NCBI GenBank assembly: GCA_025352565.1
Contig: JANXTF010000034.1
Coordinates: 55,369 to 119,368 of the forward strand
Direction of reading: 5' to 3'
Source: Rhodospirillales bacterium
Lineage (GTDB): Bacteria; Pseudomonadota; Alphaproteobacteria; Acetobacterales; Acetobacteraceae
DNA: 64,000 nucleotides
A model generated the notes under the pieces. That model made no database searches. It was given only the letters and a program-made list of their open reading frames with translations, and was not told the DNA's origin. Made by a program: the position numbers and the translations under genes. Below, piece after piece: positions 8,885 to 17,830 of the stretch. How positions within the stretch are numbered: position 1 is the first letter of the stretch; every line of letters starts with the position of its first letter.

Positions 8885-9907
8885 CTACGCTCCCGCCCTG
8901 CCTTCGGTGTGCGCCAGGATCTGCTTCCAGATCGAGACCTCGTCGGTCAACATCCATTCCTGCGTGATGCGGCCGTCCACGACATGCGCGTGGCTCAGCC
9001 CCATGACATAGACGGGTGCATAGGTCGGCTCGCCGAAATGGCCGAAGCCCGCATGGGTGCCCCGGAACGACCAGCGCAGCGCCACGCGTGCCGGCTGGCC
9101 GGGATCGCGGTTGATGAGCGCGCTCTGCACCGAAAACACGCCATCGGGAAACGACGCGAGATAGCCGACATAGAAACGGTCGATATCCATGTGGCCGTGG
9201 CGGGTTTCGCCGCCGGGCACGGCCAGGGCGGCACCGTGGAAATACAGGCCGCGCACGGCGGACGTGTCCTTCACGTGCCACAGGCGATGGTAGCCTTCGA
9301 TACAGGCGGCGATTTCCGGCGCGTGCTGGATCTGCGGCAGGTATTTTCCCGGACGGTCATGTTCCGGCAGGAAAAAGCCGACCGTGCCGCCCAGGCGCAA
9401 ATCCTGCTCGACGAGTTGCTGGGCGAGCGCGCGCGGCTCCAGTCCCAGGCAGCGGGCGAAGGCGGCCTGATCGCGCACCAGCCATTCCTCGGTGACGACG
9501 CCGTTCACCACGTAGCAATCCGCGATGATGCGCGAGGTGACGAGACGATTGGTGGCGGGACCGAACGCGCCCGCATTCTGATGGCGCATGACCGAGACGA
9601 GGCGGTGCGAGGAAAGAAACGAGCCGTCGGTTTCGTCGGCGACCCAGATGACATCCTCGCCCACGAGTTGGCGGTCGGGAAACTGATGCAACGTCTGCAA
9701 GGTTTGCGCGGTGACGCCGACATTGCTGGTGGTCAGGCCGGTGGCGGCGCGCAGCAGGATATTCGGCGCGTACAGACCATCGAGCTTACCGCCGATGCCG
9801 CGGTCTTCCCAGATTTCGCGGGTGATCCCATAGATGAAATCAGGAACGTCGGCATACGGGGCGGTGAAGGGCTTCATCTCCCGACTCCAGCAACGCGCGG
9901 ACGCCAT
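8885..9907 (-). CDS. Tandem SnoaL/NTF2-like protein
   Basis: A 340-residue protein that looks like two SnoaL-type NTF2-fold domains in series, roughly residues 12-150 and 190-330. Both halves share the pattern of an aromatic-rich helix (FIYGITREIWED, YHRLWHV), a mid-domain charged strand and an ending of the type VVxGxxxxEWxxxDxxxxxxQ. Such proteins act as polyketide cyclases, isomerases or hydrolases, or have unknown roles. The ATG at 9907 was chosen because GGAGG lies 6 nt before it; the open frame runs on to 10027 without a ribosome site. It stands alone on the minus strand, and its substrate is unknown. Confidence 0.75.
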   Translation of the reverse strand: MASARCWSREMKPFTAPYADVPDFIYGITREIWEDRGIGGKLDGLYAPNILLRAATGLTTSNVGVTAQTLQTLHQFPDRQLVGEDVIWVADETDGSFLSSHRLVSVMRHQNAGAFGPATNRLVTSRIIADCYVVNGVVTEEWLVRDQAAFARCLGLEPRALAQQLVEQDLRLGGTVGFFLPEHDRPGKYLPQIQHAPEIAACIEGYHRLWHVKDTSAVRGLYFHGAALAVPGGETRHGHMDIDRFYVGYLASFPDGVFSVQSALINRDPGQPARVALRWSFRGTHAGFGHFGEPTYAPVYVMGLSHAHVVDGRITQEWMLTDEVSIWKQILAHTEGRAGA

Positions 9908-10045
9908 GGGCAACCTCCGGCGCGTCGGGCAGGCTGCGAGAAGGTGCGGCGAGAGAGCATGATGGCGTTGTCCCCTCCGATAATCGGTGCGGAGAGCATA
10001 CGCGTCATGCCGATTCTGACCAGCCACGCCGATCGGAAGGCCGCG

Positions 10046-10579
10046 CTACCGATCGGTCAGCAGAACCGACTCGTTCTGGCCGCCACGCACATCCACCTGA
10101 CGTTTGACGGAAGCCACCGGCCGGCCGGCGAAGCCGGCGGTCACGAAGAAACTGCCGTCCGGCACGTTGGAGAAGCGAAAATTGCCTTCCCTGTCACAAC
10201 TCGCATGTCGCGCCAGACGCTCCAGTTCCGGGCTGCCAGCGGGCGGGCGGGCGGTGCCGATCTGGATGAAGTCGCGGCCCGGCCCGTACAGTACGTCCAT
10301 CCTGCTACGCGTCGCCGCAATGGCAGGCAGCAATGTTGCGCTCGCACCGGAACAATTTCGAGAGTTTCCGTCCGTCCCGGCGATCTCCGCATGACCGCTA
10401 ATGGTGTTGTTGCCTTTCGCCAGTGCCCATTTGCCATCCTCGTAGGCACCGAAGCCGAGCGGCTTGGGCGGCGGCGCTGGCGGATGAAACACGACGGGGA
10501 TGGGTTTCGGCGTCTCCGCGCACCCGGCGAGGAGAGCGGCCACGGAAAGTCCGAGCAGTAGGGTTCGCATGTCCGGCAT
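10046..10579 (-). CDS. Small lipoprotein with carboxypeptidase-regulatory-like domain
   Basis: A 177-residue exported lipoprotein. The first 20 residues form a lipoprotein signal ending in the lipobox LLAGC, so the mature protein would be anchored through Cys20. A proline-rich spacer (VVFHPPAPPPKP) follows. The C-terminal half has DREGNFRFSNVPDGSFFVTAGF, the pattern of carboxypeptidase regulatory-like (CnaB/transthyretin-like) beta domains. Two cysteines, near residues 76 and 128, could pair. A start at the second methionine (MRTLLLG) is equally possible. No partner gene is evident and the function is unknown. Confidence 0.7.
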   Translation of the reverse strand: MPDMRTLLLGLSVAALLAGCAETPKPIPVVFHPPAPPPKPLGFGAYEDGKWALAKGNNTISGHAEIAGTDGNSRNCSGASATLLPAIAATRSRMDVLYGPGRDFIQIGTARPPAGSPELERLARHASCDREGNFRFSNVPDGSFFVTAGFAGRPVASVKRQVDVRGGQNESVLLTDR

Positions 10580-10669
10580 TCTCTCGATCGCTCTGCTCGC
10601 CAGAACGTGCCGGCGGCGGCACAGTTGCGCGCGAATGTCGGCCCGACAGCGACGCCGCGACCGCCTCGG

Positions 10670-11668
10670 TCAGCGCAGCAATCCAGCCTCTCGCAAATCC
10701 CGCCACAAGGCATCGGGGATGGGGTGGGACATGAAGCGTAGATTCTCCGCGACCTCTACCGCATCGCGCGCGCCGGGGATGACGGTCGTGACGGCCGGAT
10801 GCGACAAGGGGAATTGCAGCGCCGCCGCGCGGAGCGGGACCGCGTGGGCGGCACAGACAGCTGCGATGGCGCGCGTGCGTTCGAGGAGAATGGGCGATGC
10901 GGGCGCATAGTCGTACCTGGCGCCCGCGATCGCCCCGGTCGCCAGGATGCCGGAGTTGTAGGGTCCGCCAAGAACGATCCCGATGCCGCGCTCGACGCAG
11001 AGCGGGAGGAAGCTGTCGAGCGAGGACTGGTCCAGCAGCGTGTAACGCCCGGCCAGCAGGAAGCAGTCGAAATCGCCCGCGCGCGCGAAATCCTCGCACG
11101 CCTCCCACTCGTTCAACCCGGCACCGATGGCGCGGATCGCGCCCTGCTCGCGCAGCGCGACCATTGCGCGATGAGCGCCCTCCATCGCTTCGTGAAAACG
11201 CGCGGGATAGTTCTCGGCATGGTTCCGCCGGTCGCAATCATGCAGCAGCAGGATGTCGACGCGGTCGGTTCCGAGCCGCTGGAGACTATCCTCGAACGAG
11301 CGCATGACGCCATCATAGCTGTAGTCGATGCGCGGCTCGAACGGAGCCGGATGGTCGAACAGAGTGTCGGCGGCACTTCCCTTGCCGCCCGACGCCCCGC
11401 GCCGCGAGAGGCGCCAGCCGGCCTTGGTCGATAGCACAATATCTGGCGCGGGCAGGCGCCGCAGCGCCGCGCCGATGCGATGTTCCGCCAGGCCGAAGCC
11501 ATAGAGTGGCGCGGTGTCGAAATACCTTATGCCCGCGGCGTACGCGGCATCCACGGTCGCCATGGCGCCGTCCTCGGTCTGCGCGCGGTAGAGATTGCCG
11601 AGGCCGGTGCTGCCGAAGCCGAGCGTGGTGAGTGCGATGCCGGTGCGGCCGAGGGTTCGGATTTCCAT
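10670..11668 (-). CDS. Aldo/keto reductase
   Basis: A 332-residue NAD(P)-dependent oxidoreductase of the AKR superfamily. The N-terminal strand (EIRTLGRTGIALTTLGFGS), the catalytic Asp-Tyr segment FDTAPLYGFGLAEHRIG (about residues 50-66), the Lys in STKAGW and the C-terminal TVIPGARD cofactor loop are all present. The sequence resembles the D-threo-aldose 1-dehydrogenase (L-fucose dehydrogenase) and pyridoxal 4-dehydrogenase branch. It lies tail-to-head with the MBL hydrolase 61 bp upstream on the same strand. Together they flank the CoxL/importer operon and could belong to the same catabolic locus, but this is inferred only from position. Confidence 0.88.
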   Translation of the reverse strand: MEIRTLGRTGIALTTLGFGSTGLGNLYRAQTEDGAMATVDAAYAAGIRYFDTAPLYGFGLAEHRIGAALRRLPAPDIVLSTKAGWRLSRRGASGGKGSAADTLFDHPAPFEPRIDYSYDGVMRSFEDSLQRLGTDRVDILLLHDCDRRNHAENYPARFHEAMEGAHRAMVALREQGAIRAIGAGLNEWEACEDFARAGDFDCFLLAGRYTLLDQSSLDSFLPLCVERGIGIVLGGPYNSGILATGAIAGARYDYAPASPILLERTRAIAAVCAAHAVPLRAAALQFPLSHPAVTTVIPGARDAVEVAENLRFMSHPIPDALWRDLREAGLLR

Positions 11669-11729
11669 TCTGTCGACCCACCCATCTCGAACGGCCCCCC
11701 GTCCCTTGTTGGACGGGACGATAGAGGGG

Positions 11730-12605
11730 TTACAGCGTCGGCGTCCACATCGCCGGGATCAGCTCGTAACCCTCGGCCGCGCGCGCCACATGGGAGAAGC
11801 CGGGGAACTGCATGTGCATGCCGGCCACCAGCAGCCGCTCGGCCGCCGCCATTTCGAACACCCGCCGGCGGGTGGCTATGGCCAGTTCCGGTTCGACATC
11901 GAAAACCATGGTCGCTTCCGGGTGACGCGACTGCACGTCCGGCACATGCACGACGTCGCCCCAGATCAGCAGCCCGCCATCCTCGCCGTGCAGGCGGTAG
12001 CCGGTGTGGCCGGGCGTATGGCCGCGCAGGCTCTCGGCCCGGATTCCGGGCACCGGCTCGCCGCCGGCGAAGCGGCGCACGCGCTCGCCACAGGCGGCGA
12101 CGGCGCGTTGCGCCACCGCGAAGGCGGGCTTCATCGCGTCAGGTGCGGCGGCCTCGCGCGCCGGGTCGAGCCAGAACGCGGCCTCGGCTTCCGGGACGAA
12201 CACTTCGGCACGGACGAACACGGCGGCGCCGGCCGCATCCGTCATGCCGCCCACGTGATCGACGTGCAGATGGGTCAGCACGATCGCGTCGATGTCGTCG
12301 GGCGCCAGGCCCGCCGCACGCAGATTGCCCAGCATCCGCCCGGCGACCGGACCCATGTGGCTGCCGCCCCCGGTGTCGATCAGCACGTTTCGGGTACCGT
12401 CCTGCACCAGATAGGCGTTGAACGTGATGGTCGGCGGCACCGGGCGGAAACGCTGGCGCAGCACCGCCTCCCCCTCCGCCGCCGTGACGCCACGCATGAC
12501 ATCGAAGCTGGCGACCGCCAGCCCGTCATTCAGCGCCGTCACCACCATGCCACCCACGCGGCGGCGATGGATGCCGGGAACCTGGTCGGCGGGAATAACT
12601 GCCAT
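11730..12605 (-). CDS. MBL-fold metallo-hydrolase
   Basis: A 291-residue metallo-beta-lactamase-fold hydrolase. The zinc motif THLHVDHVGG (HxHxDH) is intact, the metal-bridging Asp falls in LLIWGDVVHV, and further histidines occur in RGHTPGHTGYRL and near the C-terminus (GMHMQFPGFSH). The arrangement is that of quorum-quenching lactonase-like and alkyl-sulfatase-like members. The start was set at 12605 (MAVIPADQV) because an AAAGG site precedes it; the frame upstream to 12758 is low-complexity. It is divergent from the CoxL gene across a 240-bp intergenic region and may hydrolyse a lactone or ester in the same pathway (inference). Confidence 0.85.
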   Translation of the reverse strand: MAVIPADQVPGIHRRRVGGMVVTALNDGLAVASFDVMRGVTAAEGEAVLRQRFRPVPPTITFNAYLVQDGTRNVLIDTGGGSHMGPVAGRMLGNLRAAGLAPDDIDAIVLTHLHVDHVGGMTDAAGAAVFVRAEVFVPEAEAAFWLDPAREAAAPDAMKPAFAVAQRAVAACGERVRRFAGGEPVPGIRAESLRGHTPGHTGYRLHGEDGGLLIWGDVVHVPDVQSRHPEATMVFDVEPELAIATRRRVFEMAAAERLLVAGMHMQFPGFSHVARAAEGYELIPAMWTPTL

Positions 12606-12845
12606 GCGGGAAACCTTTCGATCGGTGATGGCGGTGCATGTCGGCCACCGCGCGAGACACCGCCACGATATCCCCGAGCGCGCCGTCCGGAACAGCCCGC
12701 GCCCACCCGTTCCGGTCGGCCAGCATTCCCGCGCCCTGCCCTGCCGGTCGAAATCCATCTCGGGTCTCGCCTCGTCCCATCCGGCCGGTTTTCACGCCTC
12801 GGCTTTCCTGCGCTAAGCTCACCCCAAGGAACGAGGGGACGCGGA

Positions 12846-15209
12846 TTGGACCACGCCGGCGCCAGCGACAACGCCGCGAGCAGCATCGGCGCCTCGATGC
12901 GCCGCTGGGAGGACCCGCGTCTGCTGCGCGGCCTGGGCCGCTTCGTGGATGACATGCGCGTGCCGGGCCAGACCCACATGGCGGTGCTGCGCTCGCCTTT
13001 CGCCCATGCCCGCATTCTCGGCATCGACGCCCAGGCCGCCCGCCTTGCCCCCGGCGTGCTCGCGGTGCTCACCGGCGCCGACCTCGCGGCGGATGGCATC
13101 GGCCCGTTGCGGACCAGCGTGCAGCGCAAGCTGCCGGGCGGCGCGCCGATGCCGGAGCCGCCGTATCATGTGCTGGCCATGGACGCCGTGCGCTTCGTGG
13201 GCGATGCGGTGGCGATCATCGTCGCCGAAACCCCGGCGCAGGCGCAGGACGCGCTGGAGTTGGTCGATGTCGCTTATGCGCCGCTCCCCTCGGTGGCCGA
13301 TGCCGCGCTCGCGCTCGAACCGGGCGCGGCTGCCGTCTGGCCCGAGCTTGCGCCCGACAATCTGTGCTTCGCGTTCGACCTCGGCGACAAGGACGCGGTA
13401 AACGCGGCGTTCGGGCGCGCGGCGCATGTCTCGACCCTGGATTTCCGCGTAAGCCGCGTGTCGGCCAACAGCATGGAGACGCGCAACGCGATCGGCCTGT
13501 ACGATCCGGCCGAGGAACGCTACACGCTGCATTCCGGCGTGCAGGTGCCGCACAAGATCCGCTCTGAAATCGCGGAGAAGTCGCTGCGGATTCCGCACTC
13601 GCGGCTGCGGGTGAACTCGCCCGACATGGGCGGCGGATTCGGGATGAAGGGGAGCCCGTACCCGGAATACGTGCTCGTGCTATGGGCCGCGCGCCGGGTG
13701 GGCCGGCCGGTGCGCTGGATCGCGGGGCGCGGCGAATCGTTCCTGTCGGACTTCCATGCACGCGACAATCACGGGCGGGTCGAGCTCGCGCTGTCGGTGG
13801 ACGGGATGTTCCAGGCTCTGCGGGTACGCACCATCGCCAACCTGGGCGCCTATCTCGGCTTCAACACGCCGCATTCCTCGACCAACAACCTGGGCGGGCT
13901 GGCTGGCACCTATCGCACGCCGGCGATCCACACCGAGGTTCTCGGCGCCTTCACCAACACACAGCCCACCGCACCCTATCGCGGCGCCGGCCGGCCCGAG
14001 GCGACCTATGCGCTGGAACGGGTAATCGATATCGCGGCGGCCGAACTCGGCATCGACCGGGTGGATATCCGCCGGCGGAACCTGATCGCGCCGGCACAGA
14101 TGCCGTTCAAGACCGGACTCGTGTTCACCTACGATTGCGGCGAATTCGAGCGCGGCATGGACCTCGCCCTCGACGCGGGCGACTGGCACGGATTTCCGGC
14201 CCGTCTCGCGGAATCGAGATCGCGCGGCAAGCTGCGCGGCATCGGCATCGTGAACGCGATCGAGATCGCGGCGGGGCCTTTCCGCAATCCCAACGAGGAG
14301 GGGGCGGAGATCCGCTTCGATCCGGGCGGCGACGCGACCATCCTCGCGGGTTCGCATAATCACGGCCAGGGGCACGAGACGGTGTTCCGCCAGATCGCGC
14401 ATTCGATGCTGGGCGTGGACCCCGCCCGCGTGCGCGTGGTGTGCGGCGACACCGATATGGTGATGCATGGGCGCGGCACGTTCGGCTCGCGTTCGGTGAT
14501 CGGCGTGGGAGCGGCGATGACGCGGGCGACCGAGCGGATCGTGGCGCGCGGCAGCATCATCGCGGCGCACATGCTGGAGGCCGCGGTCGGCGATATCGCG
14601 TTCGAGCGCGGCGTGTTCCGCATCGCGGGCACGGATCGTTCGGTGCGGATCGAGGAGGTGGCGCGGGCAAGCTTCGAGGTCGCGCGGATGCCGAAAGGCA
14701 GCGAGCTTGGGCTCGGGGCGCATTCGGTCGTGGCGGCGGAGGAGGCAAGCTTCCCGAATGGGTGCCATGTCTGCGAGGTGGAGGTGGACCCGGAAACCGG
14801 CGTGGTCGATGTGGTGCGCTACACCGTCTCCGACGATGTCGGCACCGTCATCAACCCCATGCTGGTCAAGGGCCAGGTGCATGGTGGGGTGGCGCAAGGG
14901 CTCGGGCAGGTTCTGCTGGAGCAGATCGCATACGACGAATCGGGCCAGATGCTGACCGGGTCGTTCATGGACTACGCCATGCCCAGGGCCGACAACCTGC
15001 CTGACATGAAGGTGGTGGCGAACCCGGTGCCCACGAAGGGCAATCCGCTCGGCGCCAAGGGGGCCGGTGAAGCGGGTGCCGTCGGCGCGCTGCCGGTGGT
15101 GATGAATGCCATTCTCGACGCGCTGCGCCCGCTGGGCGTGCGCGACCTCGATATGCCCGCGACACCGGAGCGCGTTTGGGCCGCGATCCAGGCCGCTACC
15201 GTGCAGTAG
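12846..15209 (+). CDS. Xanthine dehydrogenase-family molybdopterin-binding subunit (CoxL-type, form II)
   Basis: A 787-residue molybdenum hydroxylase large subunit. IGASMRRWEDPRLLRG near the N-terminus, the active-site loop PYRGAGR (near residue 378; CO dehydrogenase form I would read AYRCSFR) and the catalytic Glu in KGAGEAG (about residue 742) place it among aldehyde/aromatic-type form II enzymes rather than true CO dehydrogenases. The start is taken as TTG at 12846, 7 nt after a GAGGGG site; the first ATG (12897) has no site and would cut the conserved N-terminus. The FeS (CoxS) and FAD (CoxM) subunits normally encoded beside CoxL are absent. Ten base pairs downstream begins an ABC importer. 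Confidence 0.9.
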   Translation: MDHAGASDNAASSIGASMRRWEDPRLLRGLGRFVDDMRVPGQTHMAVLRSPFAHARILGIDAQAARLAPGVLAVLTGADLAADGIGPLRTSVQRKLPGGAPMPEPPYHVLAMDAVRFVGDAVAIIVAETPAQAQDALELVDVAYAPLPSVADAALALEPGAAAVWPELAPDNLCFAFDLGDKDAVNAAFGRAAHVSTLDFRVSRVSANSMETRNAIGLYDPAEERYTLHSGVQVPHKIRSEIAEKSLRIPHSRLRVNSPDMGGGFGMKGSPYPEYVLVLWAARRVGRPVRWIAGRGESFLSDFHARDNHGRVELALSVDGMFQALRVRTIANLGAYLGFNTPHSSTNNLGGLAGTYRTPAIHTEVLGAFTNTQPTAPYRGAGRPEATYALERVIDIAAAELGIDRVDIRRRNLIAPAQMPFKTGLVFTYDCGEFERGMDLALDAGDWHGFPARLAESRSRGKLRGIGIVNAIEIAAGPFRNPNEEGAEIRFDPGGDATILAGSHNHGQGHETVFRQIAHSMLGVDPARVRVVCGDTDMVMHGRGTFGSRSVIGVGAAMTRATERIVARGSIIAAHMLEAAVGDIAFERGVFRIAGTDRSVRIEEVARASFEVARMPKGSELGLGAHSVVAAEEASFPNGCHVCEVEVDPETGVVDVVRYTVSDDVGTVINPMLVKGQVHGGVAQGLGQVLLEQIAYDESGQMLTGSFMDYAMPRADNLPDMKVVANPVPTKGNPLGAKGAGEAGAVGALPVVMNAILDALRPLGVRDLDMPATPERVWAAIQAATVQ

Positions 15210-15219
15210 GGAAACAACC

Positions 15220-16227
15220 ATGAAACGCCGTCACCTCGTTGCCACCGGAATCGCCGCGGCGCTGTTGCCTGGCCCCCGTTCCCCACGCGCGCAGGCTATG
15301 CCGAAAATCCGTTTCGGCTGGGCCATCACGCCCGCGCAATTGCTGCCGGTGATCTTCGCCAATACCGAGATGCTGCGGCACCACGGCAAGACCTATACGG
15401 CCGAACCGTTCTACTTTCGCGGCAGCACGCCGCAGATCACGGCGATCGCCGCTGGCGAGATCGACATTGCGGCACTGGCCTTCTCGTCGTTCGGCCTCGC
15501 GATCCAGAATGCGCGGATGAACGATCTGCGCGCGGTGGGCGACCTGTACCAGGACGGCGTCACCGGCTATTATTCCAGCCAGTACGTGGTGCGCGCCGAC
15601 AGCGACATCCACACGGTTAAGGACCTGAAAGGCAAGGTGATCGCCTCGAACGGCCTCGGCGGCGCGATCGACATGGCGATGCGCAAGATGCTCCGGGACA
15701 ACGGACTCGAGGACAAGCGCGACTACAGCGTGATCGAGGTCGAGTTCCCCAACATGGGGCCGATGCTGCAGGAGAAGAAGGTCGACATGGCGGGCATGGT
15801 GGCGCCGTTCTCGCTGACGGAAGCCAAGGCCGGGCGGGTGCGTCCGTTGTTCACGATCAAGGACTCCATGGGCATCGCGCAGACCACGTTGATGGCGGCG
15901 CGCACGCCGTTCATCGCCAGGAACCGCGCCGCGCTGGTGGATTTTTTTGAGGATGTGCGGACCGGCACGCGTTGGCTGCTCGACAAATCACATCGCCCGG
16001 CGGCGCTGGCTTTGGTGGCGCGGGTGACCAAACAGCCCGAGAGCGTGTTCGCCGATTGGCTGTTCACCGGCGACGACTATTTCCATGATCCAGACGTACG
16101 GCCAAATCTCAAGGCCTTGCAGGACAATCTGCGCGTGCAGAAGGATCTCGGCTTCCTGAAAACGGATATCGACGTGTCGAAACACGCCGATATCTCGATG
16201 GTGGACGAAGCGGCCGCGCGGGGGTGA
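15220..16227 (+). CDS. NitT/TauT-type ABC transporter substrate-binding protein
   Basis: A 335-residue exported solute-binding protein of the NMT1/SsuA class. A short signal (MKRRHLVATGIAAALLP) with twin basic residues ends near residue 26. The mature protein shows YFRGSTPQITAIAAGEIDIAAL, a typical ligand-lobe segment, and VKDLKGKVIASNGLGG, which matches the second-lobe entry. Family members bind nitrate, taurine, sulfonates, thiamine precursors or aromatic acids. It is the second gene of the CoxL operon, 10 bp after CoxL, and its stop overlaps the ATPase start (GTGA). A ligand that CoxL can hydroxylate is a fair guess. Confidence 0.87.
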   Translation: MKRRHLVATGIAAALLPGPRSPRAQAMPKIRFGWAITPAQLLPVIFANTEMLRHHGKTYTAEPFYFRGSTPQITAIAAGEIDIAALAFSSFGLAIQNARMNDLRAVGDLYQDGVTGYYSSQYVVRADSDIHTVKDLKGKVIASNGLGGAIDMAMRKMLRDNGLEDKRDYSVIEVEFPNMGPMLQEKKVDMAGMVAPFSLTEAKAGRVRPLFTIKDSMGIAQTTLMAARTPFIARNRAALVDFFEDVRTGTRWLLDKSHRPAALALVARVTKQPESVFADWLFTGDDYFHDPDVRPNLKALQDNLRVQKDLGFLKTDIDVSKHADISMVDEAAARG

Positions 16228-17015
16228 CCAGTTCGGCGCTGATAAGCTTCGACCGCGTCGGGCACAGCTATCGGTCCAATGCCGGGGTGCTGGTGCCGGC
16301 ACTGGCCGACGTGTCGCTCGATATCGCGCAAGGCGAGTTCGTCGCGCTTCTTGGCCCCAGCGGATGCGGCAAAAGCACGTTGCTGTATCTGCTCGGCGGC
16401 TTCGTGCCGATCCGCGATGGCGAAATCCGCGTGGCCGGGAAGCCCGTGACCGGGCCGGGGCGGGACCGGGGCGTGGTGTTCCAGAGCTTCGCGCTGTTCC
16501 CGTGGAAGACCGTGCGCCAGAATGTGCGCTATGGCCTCGAACGCATGAGCCTGCCCCGTGCCGAACAGGAGGCGCGGACGGCCAGGTTGATCGACATGGT
16601 CCATCTGAACGGCTTCGAGGATCATTTCCCCTTGCAGCTTTCAGGCGGGATGCGTCAGCGGGTCGCCATCGCGCGGACACTCGCGGTGGACCCGGCCATT
16701 CTGCTGATGGACGAACCGTTCGGCGCGCTGGATGCGCAGACGCGCGAGATCATGCACGAGGAGCTGCTCGCCATAATGGCGCGGCGGCCGATGACGACGG
16801 TGTTCGTGACGCATGACGTGCGCGAGGCGGTGTATCTGGCCGACCGCGTGGCGGTGATGTCGGCGCGGCCGGGCCACATCAAGGAAGTGGTGACGATCGA
16901 TCTTCCGGGGCGCACGGAACCGGGGGTGCAAAAGACGGCGGCGTTCGGCGCCTATGTGGAACGGCTTTGGGGCTTGGTGAAAAACGAGGCGGTGCAGGCG
17001 GCGGCGGGGCGATGA
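16224..17015 (+). CDS. NitT/TauT-type ABC transporter ATP-binding protein
   Basis: A 263-residue ATPase of the nitrate/sulfonate/taurine importer class. Walker A is GPSGCGKST, the Q-loop lies in VVFQSFALFPWKTV, the signature is LSGGMRQR and Walker B is ILLMDEPFGALD, followed by FVTHDVREAVYLADRV. The FQxxxLxPW pattern is a good marker of SsuB/TauB-like proteins. The start is a GTG overlapping the TGA of the binding-protein gene, and the stop overlaps the first permease (ATGA), so expression is coupled along the operon. Confidence 0.93.
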   Translation: MTSSALISFDRVGHSYRSNAGVLVPALADVSLDIAQGEFVALLGPSGCGKSTLLYLLGGFVPIRDGEIRVAGKPVTGPGRDRGVVFQSFALFPWKTVRQNVRYGLERMSLPRAEQEARTARLIDMVHLNGFEDHFPLQLSGGMRQRVAIARTLAVDPAILLMDEPFGALDAQTREIMHEELLAIMARRPMTTVFVTHDVREAVYLADRVAVMSARPGHIKEVVTIDLPGRTEPGVQKTAAFGAYVERLWGLVKNEAVQAAAGR

Positions 17016-17830
17016 GTCGATCGGCCACCGTCGTTGGTGCCGTGAAACCAAAATTGGATCGGCCGCGAGAGAAGGGAACAGCGGTCGTGAATTGGCTTGT
17101 TCGCTGGTTCCCGCTGGCGATTCTCGCGATCACGTGGGAGGCGGCGCCGCGTCTTGGCTTGGTGAATCCCGCGTCGCTGCCGCCGCTCTCAGTCGTGGTG
17201 GCCGCATTGGGGCGGCTGGCAATGGGCGGAGACCTTCTCGCGAACGGGCTGAAATCGTTGTTCCGCCTGGTGTGCGGCCTTGGCCTTGCGATCCTGGCGG
17301 GTGTGCCGCTCGGTTTGACGATGGCATGGTTCCGCCCGGTGCGCGCGGTGTTCGGACCGCTGGTGCGGTGCCTGTATCCGATGCCAAAATCCGCTCTCAT
17401 CCCGGTGCTGCTGCTGTGGCTGGGCCTGGGAGATCTGTCGAAGATCACGCTGATTTTCCTGGGTTGCCTGCTGCCGGTTCTCATCAGCACCACCAACGGC
17501 GTGCGCGGCGTGGAGCCCGCGATGATCTGGTCGGCGCGCAGCCTTGGCCGGTCGCGGCTGGCGGCCCTGTTCGGCGTGGCGCTGCCGGCCGCGATGCCCG
17601 ATGTGCTCGCGGGCATCCGGTCGGCACTGGCAATGTCGTTCGTGCTGCTGGTGAGTTCGGAATATTTGATGTCGCGCGACGGGCTGGGTTACCTGATTTC
17701 GTTTCTGGGCGACGGCGGCGCCTATGATGGGATGTTCGCCGCCGTGCTGGTGGTCTCGATCCTCGGCTTCGCGGCCGACCGGGCTTTCAACGCCGTCTCG
17801 CGCCGTGCGCTGGCGTGGCGCGAGACATGA
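17012..17830 (+). CDS. NitT/TauT-type ABC transporter permease 1
   Basis: A 272-residue membrane protein of the SsuC/TauC class with about six hydrophobic segments. The inner-membrane coupling region reads YPMPKSALIPVLLLWLGLGD (about residues 114-133), and the EAA-like loop around ARSLGRSRLAALFGVALPAAMPD follows. A basic N-terminus of about 28 residues stays in the cytoplasm. Start and stop both overlap their neighbours by four bases (ATGA). A second, different permease follows directly, so the membrane part is probably a heterodimer, although most importers of this class use one permease gene. Confidence 0.9.
   Translation: MSRSATVVGAVKPKLDRPREKGTAVVNWLVRWFPLAILAITWEAAPRLGLVNPASLPPLSVVVAALGRLAMGGDLLANGLKSLFRLVCGLGLAILAGVPLGLTMAWFRPVRAVFGPLVRCLYPMPKSALIPVLLLWLGLGDLSKITLIFLGCLLPVLISTTNGVRGVEPAMIWSARSLGRSRLAALFGVALPAAMPDVLAGIRSALAMSFVLLVSSEYLMSRDGLGYLISFLGDGGAYDGMFAAVLVVSILGFAADRAFNAVSRRALAWRET

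Noticed and set aside
12897..15209. ATG at 12897 as the CoxL start
   Set aside because: No ribosome site precedes it, and the conserved IGAS residues before it would be lost; the TTG at 12846 fits better, though this needs proteomic proof.
13680..15221. 513-codon minus-strand frame under CoxL
   Set aside because: Shadow of the molybdopterin subunit; no conserved motif and no ribosome site.
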